The notes: generated by a model not told the origin, from the sequence alone. Shown: positions 8,426-17,606, counted from the first letter of the stretch. The stretch is 45,473 nucleotides of DNA from Deltaproteobacteria bacterium (GCA_018645005.1 JABGPJ010000103.1:9481-54953); one strand, 5' to 3'. A program made the numbers and translations.

Positions 8426-9895
8426 ATGACAGTGGCGAAAGACATAAAAATTCTCCTGGTTGAAGACGCAAAATCGATGCGTAAAATTGAGGTGAAGATT
8501 TTGAGGTCAATCGGCTTTGAAAATATTCTTGAAGCGAATGACGGAGTGGAAGCAGTTGAAATTATAGAAAGTACCGATGGAATAGATCTGGTTATCAGTG
8601 ATTGGAATATGCCGAATATGAGTGGATATGAGCTTCTCGTCGCAATACGGCAGAATGAACAGTATCAGGATGTTCCGTTTATCATGGCCACTGCTCAGGC
8701 AGATAAGGAACAGGCTCAAAAAGCTGAGAGCGCTGGCTGTAGCGGTTTTATTCCCAAGCCATTTTCAGCCGGCGAGCTAAAAAACCAAATTGAAATGGTT
8801 TTTGGTGAAGAGCAGACCGAGCCTGAAGACGCGGAAGCGGCAGGCCCCCAAAAATCTGCATCCGGAAAAGTAAAGCTCCGGGTTGCCCATATCCAGATTA
8901 CGGACCATCTGATTCTCGGCGTTCTCAAAAGCTGGATCGAACAGGGTGAGATTGTACCCAAACATTTTGAGCTGGAGACGCAATGTATGGCAGGCTGGAA
9001 TCCTGTCGAACAGGCCCTTGAGAAAGGCGATGTCGATGCGGCATTCGTCCTGGCGCCAATTGCCATGGATCTTTTTCATTTCGGGACACCGATAAAAATG
9101 GTGCTTCTGGCCCATCGCAACGGCAGCATCTTCGTTCGCAATAAACAAGGTGATTACCTGGCGCCTTATGAGGACTTTTTCAAGAAAAAGTCAGTTCTGA
9201 TTCCCCATAAGATGTCCGTGCATCACATGCTGACCCATATGTTTTTTAATCCGATTAATGTTAAACCGAGCTTGGATAAGGATGATGACGTCGATATTAA
9301 CCTTGAGGTTGTTGCCCCGATAAATATGACTCCCTTTATGAAAGAGAATTCTGAGGTGGGCGGTTTTGTTGTGGCTGAACCGATGGGTTCCAAATCGGTT
9401 GCCTCTGGTGTAAGTGAGAAACTGTTTCTCTCCAGTGAAATATGGCCGAATCATCCATGCTGCGTGGTAACAGTTCGTGATGATTTCAGTGAACCTCACT
9501 CTGAAGCAGTTCAAGAATTCGTTGAGTGTTTGGTAAAGGCTGGAAAGTTCGTTGCCGAAGAGGGTGCAATGGCCGCATTTGCCGCAGTCAGGTTTCTGGA
9601 TCCTGATAAAAAGCTTGACCTTAAGATTCAGGTCCTGAAGAAAGTTCTGACAGACCCCCTGGGCATCACAACAGACAACCTCTTTCCTGTTAAAGCGGAC
9701 ATTGATAAAATGCAGCGCTACATGCATGACAATATGGGCGTCGGCCACCTGATTGATATGGACGCTTTTGTTGACACTCAATACGCAGAAAAAGCCTGCC
9801 CGGACTTCAATCCCGACAAATACTCTGCCGAGCTCCTCAATACGGAAGAGGTGATAACGTCTATCTTGTCTCGCAGTACAGGGGATTCAGAATAA
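8426..9895 (+). CDS. Receiver-domain / NrtA-like binding-domain fusion
   Basis: A 489-residue two-part protein. Residues 6-127 are a CheY-like receiver: acidic pocket Glu13-Asp14, phospho-acceptor Asp59 in VISDWNMPNMSG, Thr89 and Lys111 (PKPF) all present. After an acidic linker (128-148), residues 149-470 resemble periplasmic substrate-binding proteins of the NrtA/CmpA/NMT1 type, including VEQALEKGDVDAAFVLAPIA and the switch region KMVLLAHRNGS. There is no signal peptide, so the binding-protein fold must sit in the cytoplasm, where it could sense a small ligand such as nitrate, bicarbonate or a sulfonate. No histidine kinase, DNA-binding domain or ABC transporter gene is adjacent. AGGG precedes the ATG. 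The domain calls are firm; the sensing role is inferred. Confidence 0.85.
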   Translation: MTVAKDIKILLVEDAKSMRKIEVKILRSIGFENILEANDGVEAVEIIESTDGIDLVISDWNMPNMSGYELLVAIRQNEQYQDVPFIMATAQADKEQAQKAESAGCSGFIPKPFSAGELKNQIEMVFGEEQTEPEDAEAAGPQKSASGKVKLRVAHIQITDHLILGVLKSWIEQGEIVPKHFELETQCMAGWNPVEQALEKGDVDAAFVLAPIAMDLFHFGTPIKMVLLAHRNGSIFVRNKQGDYLAPYEDFFKKKSVLIPHKMSVHHMLTHMFFNPINVKPSLDKDDDVDINLEVVAPINMTPFMKENSEVGGFVVAEPMGSKSVASGVSEKLFLSSEIWPNHPCCVVTVRDDFSEPHSEAVQEFVECLVKAGKFVAEEGAMAAFAAVRFLDPDKKLDLKIQVLKKVLTDPLGITTDNLFPVKADIDKMQRYMHDNMGVGHLIDMDAFVDTQYAEKACPDFNPDKYSAELLNTEEVITSILSRSTGDSE

Positions 9896-9944
9896 CAGGG
9901 AGATACATAGCAGATAGTCTATTGATCTGTTGCTGAGAAGGGCG

Positions 9945-10682
9945 TCACCAGTTCAGAAAACGGTCACTCTCAGACAGCGCACTGAAAACCGCGTTTTCAT
10001 AAAACTGCAGCTTTCCTTCCAGTGCGATGGGGGTCGGGATTGAGCGGGTAAACGGATTCTTCAAGAGCTGGGCTTTGAAGCTGGTGTCTGTGATATCGGT
10101 GACTTCCGCATCCTGAAATCCCAGGGTAACTCTGTCAATTGGGAAAAAGCACTTATAGATCGTTTCCTTGATGGAAAATATGATCCGGGCTTCACGAGAA
10201 AGCCGGTCTGATAAGACCGGCCACCGATCTCTTTCCCAGGGAGTCAATGTGTAGCGGGTGATGTCCGACCTTACTTCACGGGAGAGATCCTCGATATCAA
10301 TTCCCAGCCCTATCAGCCGCTGATGCGGTTTTCTGATAATACCCGCCGCCAGAGAGGCTCCATGGGTGATACTTCCCAGGACGTTCAGCGGCCAGAGTGG
10401 CGAACGGTCATGGTGCCGTAGTATTGGCAAGCGGGGATATCCCGCAGCCTTCATCGACACATGAGCACATCTGCGGCCACTGAAAAATTCAGCTCTGCGG
10501 CTGGCCGATAGAAACGTATTCCCAATTTCGATCTCCAGTGGATGTACATTTGTCAACAAAATCCCATTTTTGTCGGCTGCAAAACAGCATGCGTCCGGAA
10601 AGGGATTTTGAAATGGCATGTTACCCAGATGGATTGGAGTGATCAATTCTTTATATTTCACGTATCCTCTGGATCTTGACAT
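9945..10682 (-). CDS. 4'-phosphopantetheinyl transferase, EntD/Sfp type
   Basis: A phosphopantetheinyl transferase, which moves the 4'-phosphopantetheine arm of CoA onto carrier proteins. EntD-type landmarks appear in order: an Arg-rich entry with GRRCAH, WPLNVLGSITHG, the Mg-binding GLGIDIE (Asp and Glu) and FSIKETIYKCFFP (the 'F..KE..YK' motif). The start is uncertain. A TTG at 10736 gives 263 residues, the ATG at 10682 gives 245, and an ATG at 10619 would match the usual EntD N-terminus (NPFP close to the start). None has a strong ribosome binding site, and the middle choice is reported. It is divergent from metG. No polyketide or peptide synthetase gene is nearby, so its carrier-protein client is unknown. 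Confidence 0.85.
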   Translation of the reverse strand: MSRSRGYVKYKELITPIHLGNMPFQNPFPDACCFAADKNGILLTNVHPLEIEIGNTFLSASRRAEFFSGRRCAHVSMKAAGYPRLPILRHHDRSPLWPLNVLGSITHGASLAAGIIRKPHQRLIGLGIDIEDLSREVRSDITRYTLTPWERDRWPVLSDRLSREARIIFSIKETIYKCFFPIDRVTLGFQDAEVTDITDTSFKAQLLKNPFTRSIPTPIALEGKLQFYENAVFSALSESDRFLNW

Positions 10683-10914
10683 GATAATATAACCAGCACA
10701 ACCGCAAAATTCAGGCACTTCCCCACTGATAACCAATGTCGAAGACTCTTTTCACATTGGTATCCTGGCAGTCCATCACAGCACCGATTTCAAGTTGAAA
10801 TTTTTCATCGTTTTTTTTGAATAATATCAATCATGGACATGTTTTCCATGCTTCTGTAACATTTAAATAACAAGAACAGCACATCCGCCATAACCTTTCT
10901 AAAATCTGGGAAAT

Positions 10915-13074
10915 ATGAGTTCAAAAAAACTGATCACCTCTGCCCTACCCTATGTCAATAACGTCCCCCACCTGGGAAATATTATCGGCTGCGTATTGTC
11001 TGCCGACGTTTATGCCAGATTCTGCCGCGCCCAGGGGTATGAAACCCTTTATATCTGCGCTACCGATGAATACGGTACTGCCACGGAGAATAAGGCCAGG
11101 GAAGAGGGAATGACCCCTAAAGAGATTTGTGACAAATACCACGTCCTGCATCGGGAAGTATACAAAGCCTTCAATATTTCGTTCGACTATTTCGGCAGAA
11201 CTTCCAACCCGGTACACACAGAGGTCACCCAGTCCATTTTCAAAGAGCTAGACGCGAAAGGAATGATCTTTGAGGAAGAAACAGAACAGACCTATTGTGA
11301 ACACGACCAGATGTTTCTGGCAGATCGTTATGTGGTCGGGAAATGTCCGTTCTGCGGTTTCGAAGAAGCCCGTGGAGATCAATGCGACAGCTGTGGGAAA
11401 CTCCTGCAACCTACTGAACTGCTAGATCCCAAATGTCAGATTTGTCAGAATGCACCTGCCAGAAAACTAACCCGGCATCTCTACATTGATCTTCCAAAAC
11501 TGGAATCCCGCTTGAAAGCTTTTCAGGATAAGTCCATGGACAAAGGCGGTTGGAGTAACAATGCGATCAGTGTCACCAAAAGCTGGATCGCTAATGGAAT
11601 ACTACCTCGCCCCATCACAAGGGATTTGAAATGGGGTATCCCGGTACCGAAAGCCGGATATGAAAACAAGGTTTTTTATGTCTGGTTTGACGCCTGCATC
11701 GGATACATTTCGGCCACAAAAGCTGTCCGTCCTGACAGCTGGGAAGAGTGGTGGCAGGATCCGGAAAACACACAACTGTACCAGTTCATGGCCAAGGACA
11801 ACATTCCTTTTCACACGGTGGTTTTCCCGGCCTGCCTGATGGGAACCGAAAAACCCTGGACGCTGCTGCATCACATCAACAGCACCGAATATCTCAACTA
11901 TGAGAATGAAAAGTTTTCCAAATCAAGAAAAATAGGTGTTTTCGGTAGCGACATCATGAAGTTGGATCTCCACATCGATCTCTGGCGCTTTTATCTACTG
12001 CATAACCGACCGGAGAGATCAGATTCCAATTTTTCCTGGCAGACATTCCTCGAAGATATCAATAGCAACTTCATTGATAATATTGGGAATCTTGTCAACA
12101 GAGTGTTGGTTTTCTACAACAAGCAGTTTGAAAATGGCGCGAACAAGCCTGATTTCAGCGCTGAACAGATCCAATTCCTGGAGGGCGTAAAGCGTGAGGA
12201 GGACAAGATCGTCAGCCAACTGGAAAAGGTGCAGCTGAAAGAGGCTTTTAATAATATTCTGGCTCTGGGAAGAAAGGGTAACAAATTCTTTCAGGATCAG
12301 GAACCGTGGGCCAGAATCAAAACCGATCCCACCGCTGCCAAATCCAGCCTGATCGCACTGATCTATCTTGTCCGGGATCTGGGTATTTTACTGTCCCCCT
12401 ATATGCCGGAAACATCTGCAAGAATATTGAGTCTCGTGGGTGCGGAAGCAGTTGATTATAGAGACTTGGGAAAATGGGAAGCCATCCAGACCATTTCTAT
12501 CGAGACCCCCCAGATCCTGTACAAAAAACTGCAACCCAAGGAGATCCAAAAATTCAAAGAACAGTTTTCCGGGGTTCAGAACACTGCCGTTGATCCTATA
12601 GCAGCCTGGCAGGATATCGAAATTAAAGTGGGACTTATCAAATCTGTTTCCCAGCATCCCGAAGCAGACCGGTTGTACGTCGAAGAGGTCGATTGCGGTG
12701 AAGAGCAGCCGCGAACCATCGTTTCAGGTCTGGTAAAATACTACAAACCTGAGGAACTACTCGGGAAAAAAGTTCTGATCGCCTCTAACCTGGCCCCGGC
12801 AGAACTTCGAGGCGTCATGTCGCAAGGAATGTTGTTGACTGCAGAGCACAAAAAAAAGCTGGAAGTCCTGGAGGTCGATTCTGCAAAGCCGGGTGACCGT
12901 GTCTATCTGGAGGGTGGAGAGGTCAAACCGCTGGCAGGGCAAATCAGTATTGAACGGTTTCAAGAGGCAAAAATCAGCATTGAAGATCATGTTGTTCAAA
13001 TCAGTGGGAAAAAACTGATGCTCGACGGAGCTGACATTCGAACGCAGAATGTTGTCCGGGGAATGGTCAAGTAA
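10915..13074 (+). CDS. metG: Methionyl-tRNA synthetase with C-terminal tRNA-binding domain
   Basis: A 719-residue cytoplasmic class I synthetase that charges tRNA-Met. The HIGH motif is HLGN (19-22) and the KMSKS motif is KFSKS (333-337). The connective insert has two zinc knuckles: Cys144/147/157/160, then a further pair at Cys174/177. Residues about 559-665 form an OB-fold tRNA-binding domain (DIEIKVGLIKSVSQHPEADR, then GVMSQGMLLTAE) of the EMAPII/Trbp111 type, with a short extra tail. Segments such as ITSALPYVNNVPHLGNIIG, TDEYGTATE, CPFCGFEEARGDQCDSCGKL and FMAKDNIPFHTVVFP read like eukaryotic cytosolic MetRS, a type also found in spirochaetes and some other bacteria. A weak GGGAAA ribosome binding site lies upstream. 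Confidence 0.97.
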   Translation: MSSKKLITSALPYVNNVPHLGNIIGCVLSADVYARFCRAQGYETLYICATDEYGTATENKAREEGMTPKEICDKYHVLHREVYKAFNISFDYFGRTSNPVHTEVTQSIFKELDAKGMIFEEETEQTYCEHDQMFLADRYVVGKCPFCGFEEARGDQCDSCGKLLQPTELLDPKCQICQNAPARKLTRHLYIDLPKLESRLKAFQDKSMDKGGWSNNAISVTKSWIANGILPRPITRDLKWGIPVPKAGYENKVFYVWFDACIGYISATKAVRPDSWEEWWQDPENTQLYQFMAKDNIPFHTVVFPACLMGTEKPWTLLHHINSTEYLNYENEKFSKSRKIGVFGSDIMKLDLHIDLWRFYLLHNRPERSDSNFSWQTFLEDINSNFIDNIGNLVNRVLVFYNKQFENGANKPDFSAEQIQFLEGVKREEDKIVSQLEKVQLKEAFNNILALGRKGNKFFQDQEPWARIKTDPTAAKSSLIALIYLVRDLGILLSPYMPETSARILSLVGAEAVDYRDLGKWEAIQTISIETPQILYKKLQPKEIQKFKEQFSGVQNTAVDPIAAWQDIEIKVGLIKSVSQHPEADRLYVEEVDCGEEQPRTIVSGLVKYYKPEELLGKKVLIASNLAPAELRGVMSQGMLLTAEHKKKLEVLEVDSAKPGDRVYLEGGEVKPLAGQISIERFQEAKISIEDHVVQISGKKLMLDGADIRTQNVVRGMVK

Positions 13075-13090
13075 CAACCAGGCCCCCCGG

Positions 13091-13531
13091 TCAAAAGCGG
13101 TAGTTCACCTGAAAAAGCGGAATTCCCTGGGGACGCGGCTTATACTGCGCGTATCGCAACTCCCTGAGCTCCGGACTCATCAATGGCGGCAAGTTGAGAC
13201 CCTCTTCAAATTCATCCGAATAGGTTGGCTGTCGGTAGGGGAAAGTCGCCTGCTGATTGAGCTGCATCATGCCGAAAATGAATCCAATTATGGATCCGCC
13301 ACCCATCCCGCTCAGCGCATTCAACCGGATATCCGCGCTGGGAGCCAGTGGATCCAACATCCAAAGCGCTACACCGAAAACAATACCTCCGGCTGCACCT
13401 CCCAACGTAAAAAAAGCAAGTTTTTGCAGCGCCGGAGGCCCTTCATCCTGAGCAAACGCTTTTTGCTGGCTGGCCAGCAGCATGATTCCCAATGCAAAAA
13501 CTAAACTTAAGCGGATAACACTTTTTCCCAT
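13091..13531 (-). CDS. Secreted small protein with outer-membrane-type C-terminus
   Basis: A 146-residue protein of no recognised family. The ATG at 13531 has AGAGG five bases upstream and opens a good signal peptide (KSVIRLSLVFALGIMLL, cleavage after AFA). The mature part has two glycine-rich hydrophobic stretches (FFTLGGAAGGIVFGVALWML and GGGSIIGFIFGMM), a Pro/Tyr-rich segment, and ends in PLFQVNYRF. Alternating hydrophobic residues with a terminal Phe resemble the C-terminal signal recognised by the BAM complex, though the chain is short for a barrel. It converges with metG, with 16 bases between the stops. Role unknown; an envelope location is likely. Confidence 0.65.
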   Translation of the reverse strand: MGKSVIRLSLVFALGIMLLASQQKAFAQDEGPPALQKLAFFTLGGAAGGIVFGVALWMLDPLAPSADIRLNALSGMGGGSIIGFIFGMMQLNQQATFPYRQPTYSDEFEEGLNLPPLMSPELRELRYAQYKPRPQGIPLFQVNYRF

Positions 13532-13786
13532 CGATCCTCTTCTCATTGTTTTCGTCGAAATATAGATCTGTTTTAAAATCCATTCATCATCCATGCCTTT
13601 TTATCAAACTCCCCCGATCATCATCCGGATTCCACAACTGCAGCGCCCAACCGCTGAGCATTCCACCTATGCTAAGTCACACTCTTGAAGGCGTCTGCAG
13701 AGGAAGTAGATACAGAAATAACTTTTTGAACGAAGAAGAACAGGCGCTGGAACAACTATTCAATCAAGACACCGGACCACATGTAT

Positions 13787-14911
13787 TTAGCCACCACACT
13801 GCTCATAAAACAGGAGTGTTTCCTCTGTCATTTTTTCAAGAGTATAGTGATCCAAATAACTATTGCGAGCTTCTGCGCCTGTATGCTGCAACCGCTCTGC
13901 ACCTGTTGTCATCCACTGAATCCCCTGCACCAGAGCCTTTTCATTTTTTTCAGCAGTTAGATATCCGTTTTCTTTGTGCCTCACAATATCAGGCAGTGTT
14001 CCCGTTGGAAAAGCAAGAACAGGAATTCCCAGGGAAAAGAACTCAACTGCAACGCGACAATTCACCTCACTATCCAATGATGGAATAACACCCAAATCCG
14101 TGAGGGACAGAATTCGCCCCAAATCTTTCTGGAATCCAAGAATTGTGACCTGCTGCTGCATTTTATTTTCTGTCATAAAGCGTTGCAGTATCTGGAGCTC
14201 TTCCGGAAACTCGTCCAGATCCTTCACCAGAAAAACGAGGTGGAAAGGTTCTTTCTTGAAGTGAGCCAAGGCTGCCAGCAGAAGGTCGTGCCCTTTAACA
14301 CGTTGAGTTCGACCCAGCAAAGTCAGTACCTTCGCTGCAGCTGGGATGTTCAGCTCACGCCTCACAGAGTCGCGCTCCTGATCAGACGACCGGGTGACAG
14401 ATGATTCCCCATAATGAACCACCGCTAATCGTTGTCCAATCAGCCCAAGATCCTGCAACCACAGTTTGACAGGAGATCCTACAGCGATAATACCATCACA
14501 GGCCCCTGCACCGTACAAAAACCGGTTGGCAAAATGTTTTCCGGGGGCCCGTGCCTCCCCCCGGGTCTTGATATAAGTTAAATGTGGACGTAGTCGGCGA
14601 GCCAAACTGAACAAAAACGAGCCATTCGATTTGAAGGAGTTGATCAGTTGTATATCATGGGTATCAATCAATCTCAGAATCTTTCGAAGGTTGAAAAAGT
14701 GCGCTAGCGGTGACATGGCATCCAGCTTGATATCAGTAACAACCGGGATACCATGTTTTTGGGCCTTTTTTTGGACTGGCGAATCATGGTTCACGATCAT
14801 CCAGACCGGGTACCCTTTCGCTAACAGACCACGCGCCAGGTTAACCGCATAGGCCGCCTCCGCATTCCACCAACGGACATTTATGGAGAGAAGGAATCTT
14901 TTTTCTGACAT
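13787..14911 (-). CDS. GT4-family glycosyltransferase
   Basis: A 374-residue GT-B glycosyltransferase of family 4. The N-terminal acceptor domain (about 1-185) includes LARGLLAKGYPVWMI and INSFKSNG. The C-terminal donor domain starts near AKVLTLLGRTQRVKGHDLLL, a variant of 'GRL...KG...L', and ends with the nucleotide-sugar motif SEVNCRVAVEFFSLGIPVLAF, a loose match to 'E..G....EA...G.PV'. It probably transfers a sugar from an NDP-donor during lipopolysaccharide or exopolysaccharide assembly on the cytoplasmic face. Its ATG follows the stop of the upstream coiled-coil gene directly (TAA-ATG), so the two are co-transcribed. Donor and acceptor cannot be told from sequence. Confidence 0.87.
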   Translation of the reverse strand: MSEKRFLLSINVRWWNAEAAYAVNLARGLLAKGYPVWMIVNHDSPVQKKAQKHGIPVVTDIKLDAMSPLAHFFNLRKILRLIDTHDIQLINSFKSNGSFLFSLARRLRPHLTYIKTRGEARAPGKHFANRFLYGAGACDGIIAVGSPVKLWLQDLGLIGQRLAVVHYGESSVTRSSDQERDSVRRELNIPAAAKVLTLLGRTQRVKGHDLLLAALAHFKKEPFHLVFLVKDLDEFPEELQILQRFMTENKMQQQVTILGFQKDLGRILSLTDLGVIPSLDSEVNCRVAVEFFSLGIPVLAFPTGTLPDIVRHKENGYLTAEKNEKALVQGIQWMTTGAERLQHTGAEARNSYLDHYTLEKMTEETLLFYEQCGG

Positions 14912-15595
14912 TTAGATTTCGCCCGCCGGAATACCCGTTTTTTTGAAGTAGTAGACATGGCCTTCACGCGTCAGTTTTCTACCTTGATCCAAGGTCAAAG
15001 GAAAGGTGGAAGAGGTAGAGACATCATGGGGTCTAAAAAAGTGAAGATCCTTGGCATCATTATACAAGATTCGACCCACAGCTGTTTCTCCCTTCAGAGA
15101 AAAAAACTCAATCCAGATATTTTTATCCTTATCAGGCAGGCTTTCATTCAATTTGATCTGCTTCAGGTTCCATTTTGAGAATCCTTTCGGTAGCTTCGCA
15201 ACTACCTGTTCCTCAATTTTCTGAACAGTTTCTTCTTCGTTTTCTTCTTCCTCATTCAACAGTTGTGTTTTATCTTTAAGGGTGTTTTCCCCCATCACAG
15301 TATCAACTGCATTGTAATATTCGTCTTGGAACACTTTTTTTAGCCCTTTGATTCTCAGCAACAGGTCATTTGCTTCCTGATGTTCCATCAAGGTCGTCAT
15401 CTCCTGTTCACTTAAGGTTTCCCTTTCAACCTTTCTCAGCGCGCTCAGCATCAAGGGTCCGAACAGTGATTTCATATTCTGAAGGAGTTCCACCATAAAT
15501 CGCTGCTGATCCAGTCTTTTCTCATCAACCGATTTGTTTTTGTTTTCCAGATAGTGTTTTTTCCACTCAGGAAGCTCTTCCGCTTTTTTCTTCAA
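14912..15595 (-). CDS. Charged helical protein of unknown function
   Basis: A 227-residue soluble protein of no family I recognise. Residues 1-110 are rich in Lys, Glu and Leu and look helical; a strongly acidic patch (NEEEENEEETVQKIEEQ) follows; residues 130-227 look like a compact beta-rich domain (KIWIEFFSLKGETAVGRI-like spacing). No signal peptide or membrane segment. The start is TTG at 15595 because the frame has no ATG between the preceding stop and that codon; a GAGAG-like site lies about seven bases before it. It ends exactly where the GT4 gene begins, so the two are probably translated as a unit. Confidence 0.6.
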   Translation of the reverse strand: MKKKAEELPEWKKHYLENKNKSVDEKRLDQQRFMVELLQNMKSLFGPLMLSALRKVERETLSEQEMTTLMEHQEANDLLLRIKGLKKVFQDEYYNAVDTVMGENTLKDKTQLLNEEEENEEETVQKIEEQVVAKLPKGFSKWNLKQIKLNESLPDKDKNIWIEFFSLKGETAVGRILYNDAKDLHFFRPHDVSTSSTFPLTLDQGRKLTREGHVYYFKKTGIPAGEI

Positions 15596-15964
15596 AATGT
15601 GTCTCTCTGATGCCGGATTTTTAGAATATTTTTCATTCTAACCTGTGCCAACCCTTTCCCAGTCTAGCGTACAGGATTAGTCGATCTTTGAATTTTTCCT
15701 GTTTTGTGTTTGTAGTTTATTACTATATTTGCATTTCGTAAAGAAATCCTCAATCAATTCGAGCGTCAAGTTCCGTGACGGTTGACTTTGTTTTCAAAGG
15801 AATGAAATAATCAGATAGCGATTAGTGAAAATTTGAAAGCATGACTTTTATCCGAAAAAGAAATAGTTGGTTTTTTCGTTTTGTCCTTGGTTTCGCCCAT
15901 GCAAGTTGTGTTGGTTAGATGTTTCATCGCACAACGCTGAACTCCTGGACCCCAGTAGACACGT
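15596..15964. other. Divergent intergenic region of about 370 bases
   Basis: AT-rich DNA between two genes that point away from each other, so at least one promoter in each direction is expected. I saw no gene, RNA structure or strong inverted repeat, and could not assign -35/-10 elements with confidence. Confidence 0.4.
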
Positions 15965-17395
15965 ATGGCAAAACTAGAGAAAATAGATAAGTGGATGGAT
16001 TCCGGAGAGGAACCGAAATCCAAAAAAAACAAAGCAAAGGAAAAAAAGGGCGCCAGCCTGGCGAGTGAGATTAATCTCAAAGCCAGAAAAAAGATAACAA
16101 AATCTCCTCGCGCAAGCTCCGTCAGTCAGATCGCCAGAATTCAACAACTTTTAAAAGAATCACCAGACTCACCTGAGTTTTTAGGAAAGATTAAAATTTC
16201 TGTTCCAGAATCCAAAAAAGGTTTTTTCAAGAAGAAAAAATACCAAGATCTGGCCAAGTTGAGAAACGATCTCAACATGCTAACGAAAGATGGAAAAGTA
16301 GACCTTCACTCACGCCAAAAGGTCAGAACCGATCTGAAGAAGTATCCCGATGTCCCGGACCTGCATGTCATCAATGCTGTCTACACCTACCAGGACACGC
16401 CACGGATCGATGATGCGCAGGCGATCAGCCAACAGGCACAGGATAAACTCAATGAGCACCAGCTGTCACAATTGAAAAGGGCTATTCATGAAGTTGTCTT
16501 GGCTTTTCATCAAGGCGGTTTGAGTATTTTTAATATCAATTGGTTCATGAAAATCTACATTGACTATCTGAATGTATATAAAACCAGGCTCACTCACATG
16601 TACCGTGGAATTGCCAAAAATAAGGATCCGGAATCCATCACAATCGCTAAGAAACTACGCAACAAACAGGCAGAAATCATTGAACTACAGCAGGTCAAGG
16701 CACGTTTCGGGGGGCTATCCAAACTGGGGATCAAACTGAACGCCACGACATATCTTTCAGATCATTTCACACCGATGGAGATCAAAAGAGCAGCTGCCGC
16801 ATTTAAAGCGGGGGATCTATCCAAAGTCATTGTTGAGGAGAGAAGGGCGGGAAAGATTATTTTCGTTTATTTGACCGTACTCACTTTGCTGGCAAAGATA
16901 CCTATTCTCAAGCATCTGGTTGAGCATGAGCTGAGCACCATTCCAGAGGATGACAGAGGAATTGCTTTAAGAAAGCGGATGGTGACGACCCTGATGTTGG
17001 TCTCGGAATTTGAACTTGCCATGAACTCAGGAGACAAAACAAGTGCCCGCAACGCAGCCAATGGTATGTACAGATACTGTCTGGAAACGATCAAAAACCG
17101 CCTGCAGGGTCAAGTCATGCGGGAACTATACGAAGTGGATTCTCTTCTGAAGGCAGTCTGGATCGTCAAGGCAGCCGATGGACTCTTCGAAAAATCGGCA
17201 TACAAAAAACTGCTACAACAGGCTTATGGACACTTGAAGGTCATCTCAAGCGAGCAGAACGCGTTGAAAGATAAGAAAAGGGAAATGGTCGTAGAACTGG
17301 CCGGCAAATATACCTACCAGCTCGATACGATCATGGATCAGAACGGTTGGATCGGTGAGGTTGAAAGCCAGTCCTGGTCAAACCGCGACAATTGA
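15965..17395 (+). CDS. Large helical cytoplasmic protein of unknown function
   Basis: A 476-residue protein with no family match that I recognise. The first 50 residues are very lysine-rich (SKKNKAKEKKG), followed by a likely disordered linker; the rest looks almost wholly alpha-helical. A short hydrophobic helix near 300-320 (IIFVYLTVLTLLAKIPIL) is the only candidate membrane contact. There is no signal peptide, P-loop or metal motif. The basic tail could bind nucleic acid or a membrane surface, which is speculation. The start is ATG 15965 with a weak ribosome binding site. It is not closely linked to either neighbour. Amino-acid composition and length argue that it is real. Confidence 0.7.
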   Translation: MAKLEKIDKWMDSGEEPKSKKNKAKEKKGASLASEINLKARKKITKSPRASSVSQIARIQQLLKESPDSPEFLGKIKISVPESKKGFFKKKKYQDLAKLRNDLNMLTKDGKVDLHSRQKVRTDLKKYPDVPDLHVINAVYTYQDTPRIDDAQAISQQAQDKLNEHQLSQLKRAIHEVVLAFHQGGLSIFNINWFMKIYIDYLNVYKTRLTHMYRGIAKNKDPESITIAKKLRNKQAEIIELQQVKARFGGLSKLGIKLNATTYLSDHFTPMEIKRAAAAFKAGDLSKVIVEERRAGKIIFVYLTVLTLLAKIPILKHLVEHELSTIPEDDRGIALRKRMVTTLMLVSEFELAMNSGDKTSARNAANGMYRYCLETIKNRLQGQVMRELYEVDSLLKAVWIVKAADGLFEKSAYKKLLQQAYGHLKVISSEQNALKDKKREMVVELAGKYTYQLDTIMDQNGWIGEVESQSWSNRDN

Positions 17396-17414
17396 TGTTG
17401 AAACGCTTTCCCCC

Positions 17415-17606
17415 TTAGCTGAAAATATAGAGTTCTCCCTCTTCAATCCATTCCGGTTCTATACGGGTAATTTTCCCACCCTCTGCTAAATATTTTGTCA
17501 TTGCCTCTTCAATTTCATTGCGTGTGGCAGATGGAAATTTTTTTTCCCTTCTTTTTCTCTGCTCGGCTCTGGCGATGCCGTTTAACTTGTTTTTTTTGAA
17601 TGCCAT
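17415..17606 (-). CDS. Small basic protein, hypothetical
   Basis: A 63-residue protein with a very strong ribosome binding site (GAGGAGG, six bases before the ATG), which makes it likely to be real. The first 25 residues are highly basic (MAFKKNKLNG, EQRKRREKK). The C-terminal half, SATRNEIEEAMTKYLAEGGKI followed by TRIEPEW, looks like a short helix-turn with a conserved-looking 'EI..A...YL..GG.IT' pattern seen in small regulators of proteobacteria. A DNA- or RNA-polymerase-associated role is possible but not shown. It converges with the preceding gene. Confidence 0.65.
   Translation of the reverse strand: MAFKKNKLNGIARAEQRKRREKKFPSATRNEIEEAMTKYLAEGGKITRIEPEWIEEGELYIFS

Noticed and set aside
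13546-14088. 180-codon plus-strand frame between the small exported protein and the GT4 gene
   Set aside because: Most of it overlaps the GT4 C-terminus in antisense; the remainder has no ribosome binding site.
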